Of a stretch of 64,000 bases of DNA, positions 40,053 through 49,450 are shown one piece after another. Position 1 is the first letter of the stretch. Every line of letters begins with the position of its first letter. This stretch comes from Pseudomonadota bacterium. GTDB lineage: Bacteria > Pseudomonadota > Gammaproteobacteria > Burkholderiales > Ferrovaceae. Both the position numbers and the translations under genes were made by a program. Below the pieces are notes generated by a model, which saw only the letters and a list, made by a program, of their open reading frames with translations, did not search any database and was not told the origin of the DNA. The stretch lies in the NCBI GenBank assembly GCA_021796835.1, contig JAKABO010000009.1:20338-84337 (forward strand), written 5' to 3'.

Positions 40053-42043
40053 CGGACAGACTCAAACTCGATGGCAGACGGCGTGTGATCATCGAAAACG
40101 TACAACCGGAAATCGAGTCCGGGCGCTTTCCAATCAAGCGGGTCCTGGGCCAGGATGTGGTGGTACAGGTCGATGCCTTCACCGACAGTCACGATGTTTT
40201 GAACTGTATGTTGCGCTACCGGCACAGCACGAAGTCTGACTGGCATGAGGTGATTATGTGTCCGCTGGGCGATGATCGTTGGCACGCATCGTTCCTGCTC
40301 GAGGAACTTGGTCAATATGTCTACACCATAACCGCCTGGATCGATCATTTTTTTTCCTGGCGAAATGACTTTGTGCATCGCAATGATGCCCAGGATATCG
40401 TCCAGACTCTTGGGGTTGGGGCGAAGTGGGTGGAAGAGGCCGCGGCGCGTGCCCAAGGTAAAGACCAGGTGCAACTCCAACAGTTTGCCAAGAAAATGCG
40501 GACAGCCCGAGCGGATTCAGGCGCCATGCTGGCTCGTTCCGAAGCTTTGGCAAGTTTGATGCAGCAATATTCCGACCGAAGCCTGGCATCGGATTATCCT
40601 TATCTGCTCGGCGTATGGTCCGAGCCAGTAAAAGCACAATACAGTACATGGTATGAATTTTTCCCTCGTTCCTGTGTCAGTGATGACATGGAGCACGGGA
40701 GTTTCGCTGAATGTCAGAAGCGGTTGCCCTATATCTCGGGCATGGGGTTTGATGTGCTGTATTTACCCCCCATTCATCCGATCGGCTTGACCAAACGAAA
40801 GGGCTCAAATAATACGCTGGGAGCCAGTGATACGGATGTGGGCAGTCCGTGGGCAATCGGTGCGGCGGAGGGCGGTCATAAATCGATTCATCCGCAACTT
40901 GGCACATTGGACGATTTTCAGCAGTTGGTGACGAAAGCGCGGGAACTGGGTATGGATATTGCGCTGGACATCGCCTTTCAGTGTTCCCCTGATCACCCTT
41001 ATGTGCAGGCGCATCCAGAATGGTTCTGCCATCGAGCGGATGGCAGTATCCAGTATGCCGAAAACCCGCCCAAAAAATACGAAGACATTGTTCCGTTTGA
41101 TTTTGAAACCGATACCTGGCATGAGTTATGGCAGGAACTTCTGGATGTGGTTCTATTCTGGATCAGGCAAGGGATTTGCCTATTCCGGGTCGATAATCCA
41201 CACACCAAACCGCTCCCGTTCTGGGAGTGGCTGATCGGCGAAGTCAAACGCGTACACCCCGAAACGATTTTCCTGGCGGAAGCGTTTACCCGACCAAAAA
41301 TTGCTTACCGTCTGGCCAAGGCAGGATTCAGCCAATCCTATACTTATTTCATCTGGCGCAATTCGAAACGAGAACTTGAGACGTATTTCACCAAACTTAC
41401 CCAAACTGAAGTACGTGAATATTTTCGACCGAATCTATGGCCAAATTCACCCGACATCCTGGCCGAATATTTGCAGTTCGGTGGTCGCCCGGCGTTTATG
41501 CTGCGTCTGGTGCTTGCCGCCACGCTGGGCGCGAATTATGGCATCTACGGTCCCGCCTACGAGTTGATGGAAGCCTCGCCCCGCGTCGCAGGCGGAGAAG
41601 AATACCTTGATTCAGAAAAATACCAGGTGCGGCGCTGGAAACTTGATCGTGCAGACAGCCTGAGGGATTTTATCGCGCGGGTGAACCGCATCCGCAGGGA
41701 AAACGCGGCATTGCAACAAGATCATGCGCTGCAATTTTTTGATGTGAATAATGACAACCTGATTTGTTACGCAAAAACCACACCGGATCATACTGAAATC
41801 ATTCTGGTGGTCGTCAATCTGGATCCGCATCATACCCAATCCGGTTGGGTGACATTGCCGCTGGATACGCTTGGGTTGGATGCGGATCGTTCTTATCAGG
41901 TTCAGGATCTGCTGACGGCAGCGTGTTTCTTGTGGAGTGGGGCGATCAACTACGTTGAAATCAATCCTCAGGTGGCCCCTGCACATATTTTCAAATTGCG
42001 TCGGCGCGTACGCACGGAACACGACTTTGACTACTTTCTGTAG
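40049..42043 (+). CDS. glgE: Alpha-1,4-glucan:maltose-1-phosphate maltosyltransferase
   Basis: GH13_3 enzyme that extends alpha-glucan with maltosyl units from maltose-1-phosphate. The 664 residues match GlgE. The N-terminal beta-sandwich and helical insert (VQPEIESGRFPIKRVLGQDV) precede the barrel. Nucleophile D382 lies in FRVDNPHTKP and acid/base E411 in FLAEAFTRP, followed by the GlgE-specific FSQSYTYFIWRN. It is co-translated with glgB and lies nine bases before the treS-maltokinase fusion, which would supply its substrate. Confidence 0.96.
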   Translation: MTDRLKLDGRRRVIIENVQPEIESGRFPIKRVLGQDVVVQVDAFTDSHDVLNCMLRYRHSTKSDWHEVIMCPLGDDRWHASFLLEELGQYVYTITAWIDHFFSWRNDFVHRNDAQDIVQTLGVGAKWVEEAAARAQGKDQVQLQQFAKKMRTARADSGAMLARSEALASLMQQYSDRSLASDYPYLLGVWSEPVKAQYSTWYEFFPRSCVSDDMEHGSFAECQKRLPYISGMGFDVLYLPPIHPIGLTKRKGSNNTLGASDTDVGSPWAIGAAEGGHKSIHPQLGTLDDFQQLVTKARELGMDIALDIAFQCSPDHPYVQAHPEWFCHRADGSIQYAENPPKKYEDIVPFDFETDTWHELWQELLDVVLFWIRQGICLFRVDNPHTKPLPFWEWLIGEVKRVHPETIFLAEAFTRPKIAYRLAKAGFSQSYTYFIWRNSKRELETYFTKLTQTEVREYFRPNLWPNSPDILAEYLQFGGRPAFMLRLVLAATLGANYGIYGPAYELMEASPRVAGGEEYLDSEKYQVRRWKLDRADSLRDFIARVNRIRRENAALQQDHALQFFDVNNDNLICYAKTTPDHTEIILVVVNLDPHHTQSGWVTLPLDTLGLDADRSYQVQDLLTAACFLWSGAINYVEINPQVAPAHIFKLRRRVRTEHDFDYFL

Positions 42044-42052
42044 GAAGTAACC

Positions 42053-45000
42053 ATGAACAAAACCAAGGTGAATGAACCCTCCCTACCCGTGGACAACGCG
42101 TCATGGATGGAAGACCCGCTCTGGTATAAGGATGCCGTTATTTACGAACTGCACATCAAGGCTTTTTTTGACAGCGACAATAATGGGGTGGGAGATTTTG
42201 TCGGGTTGATTCAGAAACTCGATTATATTCAGGATCTTGGGGTGAATACACTCTGGTTGTTACCTTTTTATCCTTCGCCCATGCGCGATGATGGGTATGA
42301 CATATCCGACTATCGCAATATCCATCCCATGTACGGCACCATGGCCAATTTCAGGCAGTTTGTGAAGGAAGCACACCGACGCAGCCTCAAGGTCATCACG
42401 GAATTGGTCATCAATCACACTTCCGATCAGCACCCCTGGTTTCAAGTTGCCCGTCGGGCACCCGCCGGGTCGAGCAAGCGGGATTTTTACGTGTGGAGCG
42501 ATACGGATCAGAAATTTCCAGAGACGCGCATCATCTTCAATGATACCGAGAAGTCCAACTGGGCCTGGGATGATGAGGCACAAGCCTATTACTGGCATCG
42601 CTTCTTTCACCACCAACCAGACCTGAATTTCAATAATCCTCTGGTGGTGAAAGAAGTCATCAAACTGATGCGTTTCTGGCTGGATCTGGGTGTGGATGGC
42701 TTGCGTCTGGATGCAATTCCCTATCTGTGTGTACAGGAGGGAACGCAAAACGAAAATTTGCCAGGTACGCACGCCGTGATCAAACAAATGCGTAAGGTAC
42801 TCGATGCGCATTACACCAACCGAGTTTTTCTCGCCGAAGTCAATCAGTGGCCGGAAGATGTACGAGACTACTTCAGTGACGGTGATGAATGTCACATGGC
42901 TTACCATTTTCCTCTCATGCCGCGAATGTACATCGCCATCGCTCAGGAGGACCGTCACCCCATCGTCGATATCATCCGGCAAAGTCCGAATATTCCGGAA
43001 ACCTGTCAATGGACCATTTTTCTTCGGAATCATGACGAACTCACCCTGGAAATGGTCACGGACAAAGAACGTGACTACATGTACCAGATGTACATCGATG
43101 ATTCCCATGCGCGTCTGAACATCGGCATTCGATGCCGACTGGCCCCCCTGATGGGAAATGAAACCGATAAAATCAAATTGATGAACAATTTGTTGCTGTC
43201 CATGCCGGGCTCTCCCTGCATCTATTACGGGGATGAAATTGGCATGGGGGATAATTTTTTTCTGGGGGATCGCAATGGTCTGCGCACCCCCATGCAATGG
43301 AGTCCGGATCGCAATGCCGGGTTCTCGCGCGCTGATCCGCAACGCTTGTACCTGCCGCCCATCATGGACCTGGAGTATGGCTACGGCGCCGTCAATGTGG
43401 AGGCACAGTTGCGGGAGCGGGGTTCACTGTTGAACTGGATGCGGCGTGTGCTGGCACTGCGTAAGAACCATCAGGCATTTGGGCGCGGGGCACTGGTTTT
43501 TTTGCACCCCCTCAATCGCAAGATACTTGCCTATTTAAGGTCCTACGAAAACGATATTATTTTGTGCGTCAGCAACCTGTCGCGTAATGCGCAGGCAGTC
43601 GAACTCGATCTTTCGGCTTATAAGGGATATGCGCCGGTGGAACTGATGGGGCGCGCGGTTTTTCCATCGATTGGCCAATTACCCTACCTACTCACATTGC
43701 CTGGATATAACTATTACTGGTTTCTGCTGACCAGAGACGAAGGGGATTCGGTAGAGCATGCGGAATATTTCCCGCCTGATGAATTGCCGACTCTGGTGTT
43801 GTTCAAGGGCTTGCAGAGTTTCTTCCGCGAACGGGTCGAACCCGGGCATGCGGCCATGGCAGAGACGGTTCGTGTCCAACTCGAAGAAGACGTATTGCCC
43901 CGCTTTGTTGCTGAGCAACGCTGGTATGGGGCCAAGGACGAGGGGGTGCGACGGGTAGGCATCGATGACTATGCCCAGTGGGAGCATGCAGAATACCCGT
44001 GGTTGATCGCCCTGTTTCGTATTGAAGGAGCAGAGGAAGAACCACAGGTCTATTTTATTCCCCTCTCACTGGCCTGGGAGAATGGCGACGAGGGGCGTTT
44101 GAATGCCATGACGCTTGCCACCGTGGCCAAAGTTCGACATCAGGCAAAAGTCGGAATCCTGGGTGATGCATTTGCAGATCCGGCATTCTGCAGGTCGCTG
44201 GTGCGGGCCATGGGTGCGCAACAAACGCTACCCTGTGAACACGGCCGCATCAGTTTCTCGACGACCAAGGCTTTCGCGGCATTCGCGGGTGAGGTATCCG
44301 AGGATCTGTCCGTTCGGCAGCCCAGCACACAGGGCAGTAATACCGTTGTCGTGCTGGGTGAAAAGTTCTTCCTGAAAGGCTATCGGCATTTGCAAATCGG
44401 GACGCAACCCGAGTTTGAGATCGGGCGGTTTTTAACCGATGTGGTCAACTTTCCCAATACGATACCGGTACTCGGCATCATCGAATATCAAGTCAGCAAT
44501 GGCAACAACAGGACGCTTGCCTTGTTACAAAGGCATATCGAAAACCAGGGGGACTGCTGGAGTTATACGCTGGATTACCTGAATCGATCCCTGGAAGACG
44601 CGTGCACCGTAGTTGGGTCGGCAGAAACGACGGCGCAGGCAACTCATGGCGCCTATCTGGTTTTGATGGACACGCTGGGTCGGCGTACGGGGGAACTGCA
44701 CAATGCGCTGGGTAAAGTGACCGGGAATTTGTCTTTCGACCCCGAACCGATTACAGAGGCCGATCTTGGGGACTGGGTATTGCAGTTGCAGGCAGAAGCT
44801 GTAACCACATTGGACCAGTTGGAACTTCATGTGGAAAATCTGTCGGAGACTGCTCAGGAAGCCGCAAGAACCTTGCTCACGCGGCGAAAAGAACTTGCTG
44901 ACCGTATTCAGGCCTGTGTTATTGAACCGATCAAGGCAGTCAAAACACGCTACCACGGTGATTTGCATCTGGGGCAGGTTCTGCTCACCCAGAATGATTT

Positions 45001-45406
45001 CATGTTTATCGATTTTGAGGGCGAGCCTGGCCGCCCACTCGCCGAACGTCTCCACAAGCACTCGCCCTTGAGGGATGTGGCCGGTATGCTGCGCTCGTTC
45101 GACTATGTTGCCCACACGGCACTTGTGAATGTCCGGGCAGATCGATCTGAAGATCTGGCGATGTTTGAAGCCTTGCTCAACGACTGGGAAGCCGAAACCA
45201 GCCGGGTATTTCTCGCGGCCTACAATGAGGCGGCGCAGGATTCCAGCCTGTTCTCAGAGCAGGCATCGACGCACGGCTTGCTTGATCTGTTTTTGCTGGA
45301 AAAGGTACTTTACGAAGTACGCTACGAACTTGACAATCGACCGGATTGGGTAATTATCCCGTTGATTGGAATTTTGGCACTCGTACAAGCGGACGTTCCG
45401 CAGTAG
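42053..45406 (+). CDS. treS: Trehalose synthase-maltokinase fusion
   Basis: A 1,117-residue bifunctional protein. Residues about 1-570 are a GH13_16 trehalose synthase that interconverts trehalose and maltose (WYKDAVIYELHIKAFFDS near the start, nucleophile D220 in GLRLDAIPYL, RNHDELTLEM). Residues about 577-1117 are a Pep2/Mak1-type maltokinase with the kinase-like RYHGDLHLGQVLL (H968-D970) and FIDFEGEP motifs, which makes maltose-1-phosphate for GlgE. Fusions of this kind are known, for example in pseudomonads. AGGAAG precedes the ATG. An 82-base gap with nothing recognisable separates it from glgX. Confidence 0.95.
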   Translation: MNKTKVNEPSLPVDNASWMEDPLWYKDAVIYELHIKAFFDSDNNGVGDFVGLIQKLDYIQDLGVNTLWLLPFYPSPMRDDGYDISDYRNIHPMYGTMANFRQFVKEAHRRSLKVITELVINHTSDQHPWFQVARRAPAGSSKRDFYVWSDTDQKFPETRIIFNDTEKSNWAWDDEAQAYYWHRFFHHQPDLNFNNPLVVKEVIKLMRFWLDLGVDGLRLDAIPYLCVQEGTQNENLPGTHAVIKQMRKVLDAHYTNRVFLAEVNQWPEDVRDYFSDGDECHMAYHFPLMPRMYIAIAQEDRHPIVDIIRQSPNIPETCQWTIFLRNHDELTLEMVTDKERDYMYQMYIDDSHARLNIGIRCRLAPLMGNETDKIKLMNNLLLSMPGSPCIYYGDEIGMGDNFFLGDRNGLRTPMQWSPDRNAGFSRADPQRLYLPPIMDLEYGYGAVNVEAQLRERGSLLNWMRRVLALRKNHQAFGRGALVFLHPLNRKILAYLRSYENDIILCVSNLSRNAQAVELDLSAYKGYAPVELMGRAVFPSIGQLPYLLTLPGYNYYWFLLTRDEGDSVEHAEYFPPDELPTLVLFKGLQSFFRERVEPGHAAMAETVRVQLEEDVLPRFVAEQRWYGAKDEGVRRVGIDDYAQWEHAEYPWLIALFRIEGAEEEPQVYFIPLSLAWENGDEGRLNAMTLATVAKVRHQAKVGILGDAFADPAFCRSLVRAMGAQQTLPCEHGRISFSTTKAFAAFAGEVSEDLSVRQPSTQGSNTVVVLGEKFFLKGYRHLQIGTQPEFEIGRFLTDVVNFPNTIPVLGIIEYQVSNGNNRTLALLQRHIENQGDCWSYTLDYLNRSLEDACTVVGSAETTAQATHGAYLVLMDTLGRRTGELHNALGKVTGNLSFDPEPITEADLGDWVLQLQAEAVTTLDQLELHVENLSETAQEAARTLLTRRKELADRIQACVIEPIKAVKTRYHGDLHLGQVLLTQNDFMFIDFEGEPGRPLAERLHKHSPLRDVAGMLRSFDYVAHTALVNVRADRSEDLAMFEALLNDWEAETSRVFLAAYNEAAQDSSLFSEQASTHGLLDLFLLEKVLYEVRYELDNRPDWVIIPLIGILALVQADVPQ

Positions 45407-45488
45407 ACAGTTGGATCACTGCAAGATGGACGCCTTTTTCCATGAACGACCATGTCTGACACGTATATTTCAACGGTGAGAACTCAAT

Positions 45489-47621
45489 ATGAACAAGCCC
45501 ATATCGGCAGTCTGGCCAGGTCGCCCCTATCCTCGCGGTGCACATTGGGATGGCGAAGGCGTGAATTTCGCCATTTTTTCCGTGCATGCCGAAAAGGTTG
45601 AATTATGTTTGTTCGATCCGAAGGGAAAGAGCGAAATTCAGCGTATCGAACTGAAAGAGCGCAGTGATTTTGTCTGGCACTGCTATCTCCCCGAACTTCG
45701 TCCTGGCGCGCTGTATGGTTTCAGGGTTCATGGACCTTACCGCCCGCAGGATGGGCATCGATTCAATCCGCACAAACTGCTGATAGAACCCTATGCGAAA
45801 GACATCGTGGGAACCCCAATCTGGAACGATGCGCATTTCGGCTACAGCATTGGCAGCAAGCAAGAGGATCTTTCTTTTAGCCGCCGCGACAACGCCAGTT
45901 TCATGCCAAAGTGTCGGGTCGTCGATCAGACCTTCAACTGGGGGAATGATCAATCGCCGGACATTCAGTGGCAGGATATGGTGATTTACGAGTTGCATGT
46001 CAAAGGATTCACGATGCAACATCCGGGTATTCCTGACCGGTTCCGCGGAACTTACGCCGGGTTGTCGATGGGGCCGCCCATCGAACATCTCAAACGGTTG
46101 GGCGTGACCACGGTCGAACTGATGCCGGTACATACTTTCTTCGACGATCGCCACCTGGTCGAACGGGGGATGCGAAATTACTGGGGATATAATTCGATTG
46201 GTTTCCTGGCCCCGGATTCCCGTTATTCGGCGAGCGGTGATATCGGCGAATTCAAAACCATGGTAAAGATGCTCCATAAGGCGGGCATCGAGGTCATTCT
46301 GGACGTGGTCTATAACCACACCGTCGAAGGAAGTCAGTTGGGTCCGACCCTGTCCTTCCGGGGTATCGACAACATCTCCTATTATCGCCTGGTGGCTGAT
46401 AACCCTCGTTATTACATGGATTATACGGGCTGTGGTAATACTCTGGACATGCAACAATCCTGCGTGCTTCAGTTGATCATGGATAGTCTGCGCTATTGGG
46501 TGCTGGAGATGCATGTGGATGGTTTCCGTTTCGATCTGGCTTCCGCTCTGGCCAGGGAGTTGCATGAAGTCAACCAGTTGGGCACCTTCTTCGATACCAT
46601 CCGTCAGGACCCGGTGCTGAGCACCATCAAACTGATTGCCGAACCCTGGGATCTGGGCGAGGGGGGATATCAAGTGGGAAATTTCCCGATGGGCTGGGCG
46701 GAATGGAACGACAAGTATCGTGACAGTATTCGCTCCTACTGGAAAGGTGATGGTGGACTACTCGGAGAACTGGCACAGCGCTTGACCGGCTCCAGCGATC
46801 TGTATGAACGTAGCGGACGCAAGCCCCATGCCAGCATCAATTTCATTAGTGCACACGATGGTTTTACCTTGCATGATCTGGTGACCTACGACACCAAACA
46901 TAACGAGGCCAATCAGGAAGACAACCACGATGGGAACGACAATAATCATTCCTGGAATTGCGGCATCGAGGGGGAAACAGACAATCCTGAGATCAATATC
47001 CTGCGCGCCCGTCAGAAACGAAATCTTATTGCCACCCTCTTGTTTTCACAGGGGGTTCCCATGCTGGTTGCCGGGGACGAGATGGGCCGTACCCAGCAAG
47101 GCAATAACAATGCCTACTGCCAGGACAATGCAATTAATTGGCTATCGTGGGAACTTAAGCCACAGGATCAGGAATTGCTCGAATTTACCCGGAGCATGAT
47201 CAGTTTGCGCCTCAAGCACCCCCTGCTGCGACGGCGCTATTTTTTTCAGGGACGCTCCATTCGCGGCGGTGATGTAAAAGATATTCTCTGGCTTAAACCG
47301 GATGGCACCGAAATGAGTGATGATGACTGGAACCAGCCATTTTCACGTTGTCTGGGCTTGCACCTGATCGGCGATTCCTTGTTTGAAACCGACAAACACG
47401 GGCAACGTCTGATCGACGACAATCTCCTGCTGCTGATCAATGCGTATCACGAGGACATTGTTTTTACCCTGCCAGAATTTGATGAGCATTCCTGTTGGGA
47501 GGCATTGCTCGACACGTTTGACGGCACGGGGACCCCCGAGATTTCCCACTACCAAGTTGGACAAAACTACTCCGTTCATGGACGGAGTCTGGTGCTCTTG
47601 AAACAAGGCAAAACGCAATGA
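45489..47621 (+). CDS. glgX: Glycogen debranching enzyme, GlgX type
   Basis: GH13_11 isoamylase-type enzyme that removes short alpha-1,6 branches. The 710 residues fit. An N-terminal CBM48 (GRPYPRGAHWDGEGVNFAIFS) precedes the barrel with YELHVKGFTMQHPGIP, nucleophile D349 in GFRFDLASAL, AEPWDLGEGGYQVG with the acid/base Glu, and NFISAHDGFTLHDLVTY. The stop overlaps the treZ start (ATGA), so glgX, treZ and malQ-treY are one translational unit. Confidence 0.95.
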   Translation: MNKPISAVWPGRPYPRGAHWDGEGVNFAIFSVHAEKVELCLFDPKGKSEIQRIELKERSDFVWHCYLPELRPGALYGFRVHGPYRPQDGHRFNPHKLLIEPYAKDIVGTPIWNDAHFGYSIGSKQEDLSFSRRDNASFMPKCRVVDQTFNWGNDQSPDIQWQDMVIYELHVKGFTMQHPGIPDRFRGTYAGLSMGPPIEHLKRLGVTTVELMPVHTFFDDRHLVERGMRNYWGYNSIGFLAPDSRYSASGDIGEFKTMVKMLHKAGIEVILDVVYNHTVEGSQLGPTLSFRGIDNISYYRLVADNPRYYMDYTGCGNTLDMQQSCVLQLIMDSLRYWVLEMHVDGFRFDLASALARELHEVNQLGTFFDTIRQDPVLSTIKLIAEPWDLGEGGYQVGNFPMGWAEWNDKYRDSIRSYWKGDGGLLGELAQRLTGSSDLYERSGRKPHASINFISAHDGFTLHDLVTYDTKHNEANQEDNHDGNDNNHSWNCGIEGETDNPEINILRARQKRNLIATLLFSQGVPMLVAGDEMGRTQQGNNNAYCQDNAINWLSWELKPQDQELLEFTRSMISLRLKHPLLRRRYFFQGRSIRGGDVKDILWLKPDGTEMSDDDWNQPFSRCLGLHLIGDSLFETDKHGQRLIDDNLLLLINAYHEDIVFTLPEFDEHSCWEALLDTFDGTGTPEISHYQVGQNYSVHGRSLVLLKQGKTQ

Positions 47622-49450
47622 GAAGATCTCATGACATGCCTTTTGGCGCTTGTCTGCTCCCGTGTGGAAGCGTACGGTTTCGCCTGTGGGCACCTGCAGT
47701 ACGGCAGGTTGAGTTGATTCTGAACCGGGATGACGGTCAGGAAAACATTTTACCGATGCATTCCCTGGCTGACGGCTGGTTTCAAATCGAGACTTCACCA
47801 CAACAGGCGCGATCTGGGACTTTCTATCATTATCGGCTGGATGGCGAACTGGATATCCCTGATCCGGCATCGCGCGCCAATCCTCAGGACATCCACGGCC
47901 CCAGTCAGGTGGTCGATGCGGCTGCTTTCGTCTGGCAGGACGCGAACTGGCAGGGTCGTCCTTGGCATGAAGCGGTCATCTATGAACTGCATCTTGGTAC
48001 CTTCACGAGCGCGGGGACCTTTGCGGCTGCCCTTCAGCATCTGGACTATCTGGTGGAACTGGGGATTACCGCCATCGAGTTGATGCCCGTCGCGGATTTT
48101 CCGGGGGCACGGAACTGGGGCTACGACGGCGTGCTGCTGTTTGCACCCGACCACAGTTACGGCACTCCAGATCAACTGAAGACACTGGTGCAGGCTGCCC
48201 ACGCACGCGGATTGATGGTATTTCTGGATGTGGTGTACAACCACTTCGGACCGGAGGGCAATTATCTTCATGCTTATGCCCCGCAGTTCTTTAACGAGCG
48301 CCATTCCACGCCGTGGGGGGCAGCCATCGATTTTGAGGGCAAGCACAGTTCCACAGTCCGTTCTTTTTTCATTCATAACGCATTGTACTGGCTCGAGGAA
48401 TACCATTTCGACGGGTTGCGGCTCGACGCAGTACACGCCATTGTCGACAATAGCCGACCGGATATCGTGACAGAACTGGCTGGGGCCGTACGGGCAGGGC
48501 CCGGAAGCACCCGGAAAGTACACCTGATCCTGGAAAATGACGCAAATATCGCCAGTTATTTACAGCAAGGAACCATTGCCGCCCAATGGAATGACGATTA
48601 TCACCACGCCTTGCATCTGTTGCTGACGGGTGAATCGGATGGCTACTATTCGGATTATGCCGATCAGCCGACCCGCCATCTGGCCCGTTGCCTGGCAGAA
48701 GGCTTTGCTTTTCAGGGTGAGCCTTCTGCTTTTCGTGCGGGACAGTTGCGTGGTGAGCCAAGCAGACACCTGCCGCTCAGTGCTTTCATCAACTTCACCC
48801 AGTCCCACGACCAGATCGGCAATCGCGCCTTCGGTGAACGTATCGCCCTGCTGGCCTCAGAAAAACCGCTGCAAGTTGCACTGTCTCTATTACTGCTGGC
48901 CCCGTCCCCACCGATGCTCTTCATGGGAGAAGAATTCGCTGCGGCAACGCCCTTTCAGTTTTTCTGCAATTTCCAGGGTGAACTGGCCAGCAGGGTTACG
49001 GAGGGGCGCCGGCGCGAGTTTTCCGGTTTTCGTGCCTTTGCCGACCCCGCTGCACTGGCGAGTATTCCAGATCCCAACGATTTGGCTACCTTTGAACGAT
49101 GCAAACTTGATTGGGACTGCCTGAATCAATCCCGGCATCAAGCTTGGCTGGAATATTACCAACGTTTACTGGCATTGCGACGTACACAGATCGTGCCACA
49201 TTTGCCGGGTCTTCACGGGGGTGCCGGATTTGAACTGATGGGGGAGACGGGCCTGATCGTGCGTTGGCGTTTGGGGGATGGTGCGCAACTGACGTTGTTG
49301 GCCAATCTGGGCGCTGATCCAGTCGAAGGTCCATTGCGTTTTGATGGCGCTCCCTTCTACCTGAGCCAGGTCGATCTGCCGGGATTCCTTGCTGCCGGGC
49401 GTATGCCCCCTTGGTGCGCGGCCTGGTTTATCAAGGAAACGCAAACATGA
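47618..49450 (+). CDS. treZ: Malto-oligosyltrehalose trehalohydrolase
   Basis: GH13_10 enzyme that releases free trehalose from the end made by TreY. The 610 residues match. The N-terminal FGACLLPCGSVRFRLWAPAVRQVEL is family-typical, then YELHLGTFTSAGTF, GYDGVLLFAPDHSYGTPDQLK, nucleophile D270 in GLRLDAVHAI and ILENDANIA with the acid/base Glu. NFTQSHDQIGNRAFGER carries the third acidic residue. Start and stop both overlap neighbours by four bases. It is the direct partner of the treY half of the next gene. Confidence 0.95.
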   Translation: MRRSHDMPFGACLLPCGSVRFRLWAPAVRQVELILNRDDGQENILPMHSLADGWFQIETSPQQARSGTFYHYRLDGELDIPDPASRANPQDIHGPSQVVDAAAFVWQDANWQGRPWHEAVIYELHLGTFTSAGTFAAALQHLDYLVELGITAIELMPVADFPGARNWGYDGVLLFAPDHSYGTPDQLKTLVQAAHARGLMVFLDVVYNHFGPEGNYLHAYAPQFFNERHSTPWGAAIDFEGKHSSTVRSFFIHNALYWLEEYHFDGLRLDAVHAIVDNSRPDIVTELAGAVRAGPGSTRKVHLILENDANIASYLQQGTIAAQWNDDYHHALHLLLTGESDGYYSDYADQPTRHLARCLAEGFAFQGEPSAFRAGQLRGEPSRHLPLSAFINFTQSHDQIGNRAFGERIALLASEKPLQVALSLLLLAPSPPMLFMGEEFAAATPFQFFCNFQGELASRVTEGRRREFSGFRAFADPAALASIPDPNDLATFERCKLDWDCLNQSRHQAWLEYYQRLLALRRTQIVPHLPGLHGGAGFELMGETGLIVRWRLGDGAQLTLLANLGADPVEGPLRFDGAPFYLSQVDLPGFLAAGRMPPWCAAWFIKETQT